From contig JAVSML010024600.1 of the NCBI GenBank assembly GCA_038503035.1, positions 877,240 through 941,239 of the forward strand: a stretch of DNA of 64,000 nt, read 5' to 3'. The position numbers and the translations under genes are program-made. Below, one piece after another: positions 63,060-64,000 of the stretch. The number at the start of each line of letters is the position of its first letter. The first letter of the stretch is position 1. The notes below the pieces were generated by a model. That model did not search any database and was not told the DNA's origin. It worked only from the letters and a program-made list of their open reading frames with translations. This stretch comes from Crocodylus rhombifer (lineage: Eukaryota; Chordata; Crocodylia; Crocodylidae).

Positions 63060-63582
63060 CTGAAATACAGAAGTTGCATTATTTTCCATTGTCCTTTGAC
63101 ACCCCCCTCCCCAACTATCGGCTCTTCACAGGGGTTAACAGGCAGCGGAGGAAGCTGCAGAGGGAACACCCCGCCACCCCCACCCCTCGCAACAAGTGCC
63201 CCGGTGCTATGGCAACGACAGGAATTTCCATTGTCAGTGACGGCAACAGGCAGCAACAAGCCGGGGCGCTGACGGCGAAGCAAGCGGCAGCCACCAGCGG
63301 GCCCGGGCCCGGGCCCGGGGCAGGCAGGGACGTGCCCGCGGACCCGAGCGCGGCAGCCCAGCTCCCTCTGCGCCCCCACGGGCTCCTGGGGGCCAAACCC
63401 CAAGCCCGGCCCAGGCGTGGAAAACCCCGCACGGATGCACATCCCCCACCGCCCGGATCTGCCTCCTCCGGCCCGGGCGGCGGGGCAGGGCGGGCCGGGC
63501 CGGGCCGCGCCGCGGGGGAACTGTTGCAAGCCCCGCTCGCCAGGGCGGCCGCGGGAGCAGGCAGAGCCCGGGCAGCCCTCAC
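63060..63582 (-). other. PARP8: PARP8 intron 1
   Basis: A short intron (523 bp) between the exon 1 donor (gtgagg) and the exon 2 acceptor (tatttcag). Its donor-proximal half is extremely GC-rich and belongs to the CpG island. It contains a short GGGCCC-unit tandem near 63299-63320. An open frame runs from exon 1 through most of this intron because of its base composition; it is not taken as coding, since the spliced frame matches PARP8 exactly. Confidence 0.85.
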
Positions 63583-63673
63583 CTGCAAACAGGCAGTCCT
63601 TGTCCGCCTTGCACTTTTGGATCACGACGTCGATATCCTTCTGAATCCGCTCTTGCCTTGAACACATCCCCAT
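63583..63673 (-). CDS. PARP8: PARP8 coding exon 1 (start codon to first donor)
   Basis: This exon encodes the N-terminus of PARP8, a mono-ADP-ribosyltransferase of the PARP6/PARP8 group whose catalytic domain lies far downstream, outside this window. Reading the minus strand from the ATG at 63673-63671 gives 30 codons, beginning MGMCSRQERIQKDIDVVIQK and ending KDCLFA, plus one extra base. A GT donor (GCAG|gtgagg) follows at 63582-63581, so the exon ends in phase 1. The start is chosen because it reproduces the PARP8 N-terminus as I remember it; a second ATG lies at codon 3. The start context is weak (T at -3, G at +4). Residues 21-24 (CKAD) differ from the SRAE I recall in mammals, which fits a distant vertebrate. 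The exon sits inside a CpG island, as expected for a first exon. Seen: ORF, donor and phase. Known: family identity from recalled protein sequence, not a database search. Confidence 0.9.
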
Positions 63674-63692
63674 GCAATGAGGCCCCGGGGGA

Positions 63693-63727
63693 AAAAATAA
63701 AAAAAAAATAATAATAATAAAAAAATA
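63693..63727 (-). repeat. A/T-rich simple tract in the presumed PARP8 5' UTR
   Basis: An almost pure A/T run (plus strand A runs with TAA repeats) sits 20-55 bp upstream of the PARP8 ATG, embedded in very GC-rich DNA. In the mRNA it would read as a U-rich stretch with UUA repeats just ahead of the start codon. It looks like a local microsatellite or an inserted tail. Confidence 0.75.
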
Positions 63728-63787
63728 GAGGGCTCCGCTGTGCGGTGCGGTCTGGTCCGGTCCCCCTCCTCCTCCGCTCGGCGGCGA

Positions 63788-63871
63788 TTAGGGGGCTGGA
63801 GCCGCGGGAGCCCGCCCGCCGCCGAGGGGAGCCGGCCGGCTGCAGGAAGGCGGCGGCGGCCGATGTTGCAT
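63788..63871 (-). CDS. Candidate upstream ORF in the PARP8 5' leader (27 codons)
   Basis: On the minus strand an ATG at 63871-63869 opens a 27-codon frame rich in Pro, Arg, Gly and Ala, starting MQHRPPPP and closed by TAA at 63790-63788. It ends about 115 bp upstream of the PARP8 start codon. If transcription begins upstream of 63871 this would be a non-overlapping uORF that could dampen PARP8 translation. Nothing suggests a conserved peptide function; the composition simply reflects the CpG island. Whether it is in the mRNA is unknown. Confidence 0.35.
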   Translation of the reverse strand: MQHRPPPPSCSRPAPLGGGRAPAAPAP

Positions 63872-64000
63872 GCCCAGGTGTGAGCGCCCCGGTGCCGCCG
63901 CCGGGGGTTGCAGCGCGAGCTCGCCCGCACAATAGATCCCGCTGCGGAGGCTGGCGGCGCCCCGGAGCCGGAGCCGGAGCCGGAGCCGGGAGAGCAGCGG

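Larger units (their letters stand above)
63120..64000 (-). promoter_or_regulatory. PARP8: CpG island with PARP8 promoter, 5' UTR and exon 1
   Basis: From about 63120 to the window edge the DNA switches abruptly from AT-rich intron to very GC-rich sequence with many CpG dinucleotides. It includes GGGCGG-type GC boxes around 63474-63500 and 63545, and a CCGGAG hexamer tandem at about 63960-63991. This is the expected architecture for a vertebrate CpG-island promoter feeding the PARP8 start codon at 63673. No TATA box is evident upstream of exon 1. The transcription start cannot be placed from sequence and may lie beyond the right edge. Confidence 0.8.

Noticed and set aside
63026..63661. 211-codon plus-strand open frame opposite PARP8 exon 1
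   Set aside because: GC-driven shadow frame antisense to the real exon. No motif or independent promoter seen.
62906..63673. 255-codon minus-strand open frame beginning at the PARP8 ATG
   Set aside because: It reads through intron 1 because the CpG island lacks stops. The spliced exon 1-exon 2 frame matches PARP8, so the read-through is not taken as the protein.

Overview
The window is vertebrate nuclear DNA with one recognisable host gene. Its organism is best explained as a non-avian sauropsid, most likely a crocodilian or possibly a turtle. That is an inference from abundant CR1-type LINEs of several ages, many hAT-like DNA transposons and MITEs, Tx1-like LINE fragments, several LTR-like blocks, and the absence of Alu/B1-type SINEs or mammalian L1. 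A run of ten Ns (11246-11255) marks a draft-assembly gap.

Host gene: the right end (63005-63673, minus strand, plus the CpG-rich upstream DNA to 64000) holds the first two coding exons of PARP8, a mono-ADP-ribosyltransferase. Exon 1 encodes 30 residues starting MGMCSRQERIQKD. Its GT donor joins in phase to a 55-nt exon 2 encoding FRYSDSTFTFTYIGGSK. I recognise no later PARP8 exon further left, so positions 1-63004 are best read as one very long PARP8 intron 2, at least 63 kb, transcribed right to left.

Layout of the intron. 586-1009: LTR-like block with TATA and AATAAA. 2345-5260: almost full-length decayed CR1 (minus). 5266-6470: TIR-bounded element carrying the C-terminal end of a Tx1-like LINE ORF2. 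8627-10075 and 12615-13575: CR1 3' halves. 10759-12490 and 16196-17660: LTR-like blocks. 15042-15350: hAT MITE with perfect 8-bp target duplication. 20408-22440: a CR1 nested in an older CR1. 22480-23500: GC-rich minisatellite element. 25132-26147: long-TIR element. 27388-28011 and 28227-28692: MITEs. 30560-32400: Tx1-like LINE ORF1 with CCHC knuckle. 34418-36294: hAT-type element containing an LTR. 36440-38330: GC-rich repeats. 40362-44765: old CR1 broken by two hAT insertions, one with transposase remains. 44953-45896: hAT with minisatellite. 50797-51850: old CR1 interrupted by a hairpin MITE. 52949-53202: hairpin MITE. 53908-54128 and 55803-57121: hAT elements. The stretches at 45905-50295 and 57122-63000 are comparatively repeat-poor and AT-rich.

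No CRISPR array, bacterial operon, tRNA or rRNA gene was seen. I find no new multi-gene system. The observations most worth checking are the PARP8 5' end (uORF, A/T-rich 5' UTR tract, a phase-compatible extra exon candidate), the nested transposon histories with visible target duplications, and a hAT family that appears to carry a copy-variable minisatellite.
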